DNA from: Candidatus Saccharimonadota bacterium
GTDB lineage: Bacteria > Patescibacteriota > Saccharimonadia > Saccharimonadales > Saccharimonadaceae
Direction of reading: 5' to 3'
NCBI GenBank assembly: GCA_016199685.1
Contig: JACQGD010000081.1
Location: 1-15,971 of the forward strand
DNA: 15,971 bases
Part shown: positions 12,235 to 15,971 of the stretch, piece after piece
Layout of the letters: the number at the start of each line of letters is the position of its first letter
Position numbering within the stretch: position 1 is the stretch's first letter
Notes under the pieces: generated by a model
Databases searched by the model: none
What the model was told of the DNA's origin: nothing
The model's input: only the letters and a program-made list of their open reading frames with translations
Translations under genes and position numbers: made by a program

Positions 12235-13698
12235 ATGGCACGTTTAGCGGTAGCAATGGTTGATGCAAGCAACGTACAGGCTGTTGATTATTTAGCAAAT
12301 CGTATTGAGCGACCAATTAAGGTATTCATGGCATCCGAAACGGGTGTACGCCACATCCTAGATCAGTACAAAACGGACCTCTCATCGATTAACATCGCTG
12401 CAGAAGTATCCGAAAAAGAGGCTGGGCAAGTCGAGAATAATACGATTAAAACAATCGTTCAAGATTCTCCGATTAGTCGGGCGCTGAGCACTATATTGGA
12501 ATATGCAGTCAAAAGCCGTGCGAGTGACATTCACGTAGAGCCACTTGAGGAAACGCTCAAGATCCGCTGTCGAGTCGACGGTATCCTTAGAGAGATTATG
12601 CAGCTTCCGAAGTCTATTGAACCGGCGTTAGTGAGTCGTATTAAGATTTTGTCAAACTTGAAAATTGACGAGCACCGTGTGCCACAGGACGGTCAATTTA
12701 CAATTAAAGTGGCGAACAAAGAAGTCGATCTTCGTATTGCAATTAGCCCAGTTGTTTGGGGTGAACAGGTTGTTATTCGTCTTCTTGATAAATCAGGTAA
12801 TACATTTGAGCTCGAGGAAATGGGCTATGCCGGACGATCACTCCGCGCTATTCGTAAAGGTGTCCGTAGGCCAAATGGAATGGTCTTGACCTCTGGTCCA
12901 ACAGGCTCTGGTAAGTCAACAAGTCTCTATGCGTTGATCAAAGAAATTAAAGATGACACTGTTAATATTGTCACGCTTGAAGACCCGGTTGAGTACAAAA
13001 TGCAAGGTGTGAACCAGATTCAAGTTAATGGTGATGTTGGCCTAACGTTTGCAACGGGACTTCGCTCGATATTACGTCAGGATCCTGATGTCGTCATGGT
13101 TGGTGAGATTCGTGACGATGAGACGGCTAACCTTGCCGTTCAAGCAGCTTTAACAGGGCACTTAGTATTTAGCACACTTCACACGAATAGTGCTGCCGGA
13201 GTGTTGCCACGTCTATTGGATATGAAGATCGAACCATTCTTGATTGCAAGTACAGTGAATACAATTATTGGTCAGCGACTCGTGCGCCGTGTTGCTCCCA
13301 ATAGAGATACATACCAGTCGACTCCTATAGAGACGCAGAACATACTTGCAACCGTTGGGCATATACTTCCGAAGACGCCAGCCGATGTCGTAAAGATTTC
13401 TGAAGATTTGGGATATAAAGACTTGCCTCTTGCGGGTCAAAGCGCTTATACTCTAGTCAAGGGTAAAGATACACCTGCGACACCACGAGGGTATAGCGGT
13501 CGCGCTGGACTCTACGAGGTATTGGATGTAACAGAAGAAATCCAGCAACTTATCGTCGCACATGCAACATCATCGGAGATACAGAGAAAAGCTGTTGAAC
13601 AAGGTATGATTACGATGAGACAAGATGGTTATCTAAAGGCGCTACAGGGAATCACGACAATTGAGGAAGTAAATCGCGTAACAACAGATACGGCATAA
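12235..13698 (+). CDS. pilB: Pilus extension ATPase PilB, short form without zinc cysteines
   Basis: PilB is the hexameric motor that powers pilus polymerisation. This copy has 487 residues. It starts within what is normally the middle of the MshEN domain (LAVAMVDASNVQAVDYL, then ASETGVRHILDQY to about 45), so the usual first 70-80 residues are absent. An in-frame TAG at 12217-12219 rules out a longer frame. The N2 domain runs about 80-200 (SRASDIHVEP, RVPQDGQF). Walker A is GPTGSGKST (221-229), the Walker B region DPDVVMVGEIRD starts at 283 with Glu291, and the His box TGHLVFSTLHTN is 307-318. The region where PilB and GspE normally carry four zinc-binding cysteines (about 352-420) contains none; the only cysteine of the protein is in IRCRVDG. 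PilT alone would be shorter, so PilB is secure. Confidence 0.93.
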   Translation: MARLAVAMVDASNVQAVDYLANRIERPIKVFMASETGVRHILDQYKTDLSSINIAAEVSEKEAGQVENNTIKTIVQDSPISRALSTILEYAVKSRASDIHVEPLEETLKIRCRVDGILREIMQLPKSIEPALVSRIKILSNLKIDEHRVPQDGQFTIKVANKEVDLRIAISPVVWGEQVVIRLLDKSGNTFELEEMGYAGRSLRAIRKGVRRPNGMVLTSGPTGSGKSTSLYALIKEIKDDTVNIVTLEDPVEYKMQGVNQIQVNGDVGLTFATGLRSILRQDPDVVMVGEIRDDETANLAVQAALTGHLVFSTLHTNSAAGVLPRLLDMKIEPFLIASTVNTIIGQRLVRRVAPNRDTYQSTPIETQNILATVGHILPKTPADVVKISEDLGYKDLPLAGQSAYTLVKGKDTPATPRGYSGRAGLYEVLDVTEEIQQLIVAHATSSEIQRKAVEQGMITMRQDGYLKALQGITTIEEVNRVTTDTA

Positions 13699-13717
13699 TA
13701 AAGGTAGGGTGGATGCA

Positions 13718-14788
13718 ATGAAAAATCAAGAATTAAGAATTGAAATATTACTCGAAGAAGTTGTCCGTAGAAGGGCATCAGACCTTCACTTACAGGTTGG
13801 ACTTGCTCCTATGTTGCGTGTTGACGGTGAGCTTATTCCTATCGCCGGGTACGACGCACTTGACGAGCCAGCTGTTGAGTCACTTATTTTTGCTATTCTT
13901 GATCAAGACCAGCAACAAATTCTTGAAAAAGACAAAGAGTTCGACTTCAGCTTCGCATTTGGCACTCTCGGCCGATTCCGTGTGAATGCCTATCATGAGC
14001 GTGGTAACCTAGCCGCGGCACTTCGTTTGATTCCAAATGAGATCAAAACGATTGGTGAACTTGGTATGCCACAAGTTGTAATGAATTTTGCTGAATATCC
14101 TCGCGGACTTGTGCTCGTGACTGGTCCAACAGGTTCTGGTAAGTCGACGACACTTGCGGCGCTCGTGAATAAGATTAACGAAGAGAAGTCTCAGCACATT
14201 ATTACTATTGAAGATCCGATAGAGTTTACGCACAAGTCGAAAAAGTCGGTTGTTGTACAGCGAGAAATTCACTACGACACCTATAGCTTTTCGGCTGCAC
14301 TCCGTTCAAGCTTACGTCAGGACCCTGATGTTGTTCTTATCGGTGAGATGCGTGATCTTGAGACAATTAGTGCTGCGATCACCATTGCAGAAACAGGTCA
14401 CCTTGTTTTTGCGACGCTACATACAAACAGCGCGGCCCAGAGTATTGATCGTATGATTGATGTATTTCCTCCGCATCAACAGCCGCAGATTCGAGCGCAG
14501 CTTTCAAATATTTTGATGGCAATCTGTTCACAACGCCTTGTTCCGGCTATCGGTGGCGGACGAGTTGTTGCTGCTGAGATTTTAATCGCGGATCCTGCAG
14601 TGCGCAATATCATTCGTGAAGGAAAGAGTCATCAGCTTGACGCAGTGATTCAGACTGGTGCCGATCAAGGAATGCAAACAATGGATCGCACACTTGCTGG
14701 ACTTGTTCAAAATGGCATGGTGACGTACGACAATGCTCGTAGCTTTGCGGTTGACTTAACAGAGTTTGAAAGGTTGATGCGAGGGTAG
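13718..14788 (+). CDS. pilT: Pilus retraction ATPase PilT
   Basis: PilT is the hexameric motor that disassembles the pilus and produces twitching force. This copy has 356 residues from ATG 13718. SDLHL near the N-terminus, GRFRVNAYHERG around 89-100, Walker A GPTGSGKST (136-144), DPDVVLIGEMRD (202-213, Glu210), the His box TGHLVFATLHTNSA starting at 226, and AVRNIIREGK, which matches the AIRNLIRE retraction motif specific to PilT, are all present. A GTG at 13709 in the same frame would add three residues; ATG 13718 is preferred for its spacing after AGGGTGG (13706-13712). It begins 19 nt after pilB and ends 2 nt before pilC. Having both motors in one operon indicates pili that extend and retract. 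Confidence 0.95.
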   Translation: MKNQELRIEILLEEVVRRRASDLHLQVGLAPMLRVDGELIPIAGYDALDEPAVESLIFAILDQDQQQILEKDKEFDFSFAFGTLGRFRVNAYHERGNLAAALRLIPNEIKTIGELGMPQVVMNFAEYPRGLVLVTGPTGSGKSTTLAALVNKINEEKSQHIITIEDPIEFTHKSKKSVVVQREIHYDTYSFSAALRSSLRQDPDVVLIGEMRDLETISAAITIAETGHLVFATLHTNSAAQSIDRMIDVFPPHQQPQIRAQLSNILMAICSQRLVPAIGGGRVVAAEILIADPAVRNIIREGKSHQLDAVIQTGADQGMQTMDRTLAGLVQNGMVTYDNARSFAVDLTEFERLMRG

Positions 14789-14790
14789 CA

Positions 14791-15971
14791 ATGCGTAAAT
14801 TTAACTATGAAGCAAAAGATAGTGCGACGAGCAAAGTTGTCAAAGCGACTGTGTCGGCGGACTCCGAACGCGCTGCGGCGAAATTACTCATTGCTCAAGG
14901 CTATTCACCACTGAAGATTGAGGAGGCGCAGGAAAATGGTAGCTTTCTCGATAAAATTACGAACCGCATTACAACAAAAGATAAGCTTGTCTTTACGCGC
15001 CAGCTTGCAACACTGATTGGCGCAGGTTTGCCACTTTCCCAAAGCCTTCGAACTGTGCTTGACCAGACGCAAAACAAGCGCATGAAGGCGATTGTGCAAG
15101 ATATTATCGAGTCTATCGAAGGTGGACATACACTCCATGAGTCGTTTGCTCGACATCCAGAAGTATTCGATAAACTCTATCTTGCACTTGTTTCCGTTGG
15201 TGAGGCGTCGGGAACGCTTGATGAAGCACTTCAGCGAGTGGCCGCGCAGCAAGAGAAGGATGCGGCGACAACATCGAAGATCAGAGGTGCTATGACGTAT
15301 CCTGTCATTGTTCTCTTCGTGATCGTTGCAGTACTTGGGTTTATGCTCTTGACTGTTGTACCGCAAGTTGAGAAGCTCTACGATGATCTTAATCAGCAAT
15401 TACCCCTTATTACAGGAGTAATGGTAGCTGGATCTGCGTTTATTATCAAATTCTGGTACATTATCATTATTGCGCTCGCCGTGGCTGTCTACTTCTTTAT
15501 ACAATACATAAAGACGGATAATGGTATTCGTATGATGGACACTGTCAAACTGAATGTACCTTTATTCAAGGGATTGTACCGCCGTCTTTATATCGCACGT
15601 TTTACTCGAACGAGCGAAACGTTGCTACAGACCGGTGTCGCAATGCTTGATATGCTAAAAATTAGTAGTGAAGCAGTGAACAATGTCATTATCAGTGAGG
15701 GAATTGATAAAGCTGCTGAAAAGGTAAAAGGAGGCAAAGCACTCTCTATTGCACTGCAGCCTGAAGATTATATTCCTGACCTTGTCCCTCAAATGATCAA
15801 AATTGGTGAGCAGTCTGGCCAGATAGCGGAAATGATGGGAAAGACAGCGAAAGTGTACGAAGACGAACTGGATGAGCAAATCCGAACCATCTCGACGTCG
15901 ATTGAGCCAATATTAATGGTCGTACTCGCCGTAGCGGCAGGTGGTATGGTTGCGGCAATTCTGCTTCCAAT
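14791..15971 (+). CDS. pilC: Type IV pilus inner-membrane platform protein PilC (3' end outside window)
   Basis: PilC is the polytopic platform on which PilB and PilT act and which gathers pilin subunits. The frame is open from ATG 14791 to the window edge, giving 393 residues with no stop. Two copies of the T2SSF domain are visible. The first covers about 66-190 (FTRQLATLIGAGLPLSQSL, then GEASGTLDEAL at 137-147) and ends in a membrane segment (about 170-192). A second segment spans about 206-240. The second domain is about 266-393 (FTRTSETLLQTGVAMLDML, then IGEQSGQIAEMM) and ends in the last segment with MVAAILLP. Since the family ends soon after this motif, only about 10-20 residues are missing. 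GAGGG at 14781-14785 is the ribosome binding site. Prepilin peptidase and pilin genes would be expected downstream. Confidence 0.94.
   Translation, partial: MRKFNYEAKDSATSKVVKATVSADSERAAAKLLIAQGYSPLKIEEAQENGSFLDKITNRITTKDKLVFTRQLATLIGAGLPLSQSLRTVLDQTQNKRMKAIVQDIIESIEGGHTLHESFARHPEVFDKLYLALVSVGEASGTLDEALQRVAAQQEKDAATTSKIRGAMTYPVIVLFVIVAVLGFMLLTVVPQVEKLYDDLNQQLPLITGVMVAGSAFIIKFWYIIIIALAVAVYFFIQYIKTDNGIRMMDTVKLNVPLFKGLYRRLYIARFTRTSETLLQTGVAMLDMLKISSEAVNNVIISEGIDKAAEKVKGGKALSIALQPEDYIPDLVPQMIKIGEQSGQIAEMMGKTAKVYEDELDEQIRTISTSIEPILMVVLAVAAGGMVAAILLP

Noticed and set aside
1..15971. CRISPR array, tRNA or rRNA genes, insertion sequences
   Set aside because: No regularly spaced repeats, no cloverleaf-like segments and no transposase-like frames were seen in any gap.

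Overview
This window looks like the chromosome of a member of the Candidate Phyla Radiation, most probably Saccharibacteria (TM7). The call rests on gene content and style, not on a database match. The ribosomal cluster is rpsF-ssb-rpsR with no L9 gene after it. A type IV pilus operon has PilM, PilN and PilO but no secretin or classical PilP, as expected for a monoderm. A large secreted protein has the C-terminal 'LPPKF' ending that I associate with TM7 surface proteins. Several genes start a few bases after a -10 box. TGA is used as a stop (pilO) and no gene needs it as a sense codon, so the code is standard, unlike SR1 or Gracilibacteria.

Layout. Positions 1-75 may be the tail of an unrecognised upstream gene. 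Positions 229-1260 hold the S6, SSB and S18 operon, followed by a stem-loop leader and elongation factor P (1348-1908). Positions 1909-2102 are dense in inverted repeats and precede a secreted lipase-family hydrolase (2103-3587), which ends in a strong intrinsic terminator (3599-3665). Next come tlyA (rRNA 2'-O-methyltransferase, + strand) and ychF (GTPase, - strand), converging with 3 bp between them. A 68-bp divergent promoter region leads to three unrecognised exported or membrane-anchored proteins (5585-9323). After a 209-bp hairpin-rich gap, the type IV pilus operon pilM-pilN-pilO-(72-aa membrane protein)-pilB-pilT-pilC runs off the right edge, with pilC nearly complete.

How it fits together. 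The left part is translation housekeeping. The right part builds the inner-membrane platform (M, N, O, C) and the extension and retraction motors (B, T) of a pilus. In cultivated Saccharibacteria, pili are used for twitching and for attachment to the host bacterium. The exported proteins and the secreted lipase are candidates for the same host-facing lifestyle, which is inference. There are no tRNA or rRNA genes, CRISPR arrays, insertion sequences or phage genes in the window.

Most notable: five transcription-unit starts that look leaderless; a PilB with a shortened N-terminus and no cysteine zinc motif; a small membrane protein in the PilP position; a lipase whose catalytic Asp appears replaced by Glu and whose upstream region carries three copies of CAGACTA; and a perfect Shine-Dalgarno that serves only a two-codon ORF ahead of the large surface-protein gene.
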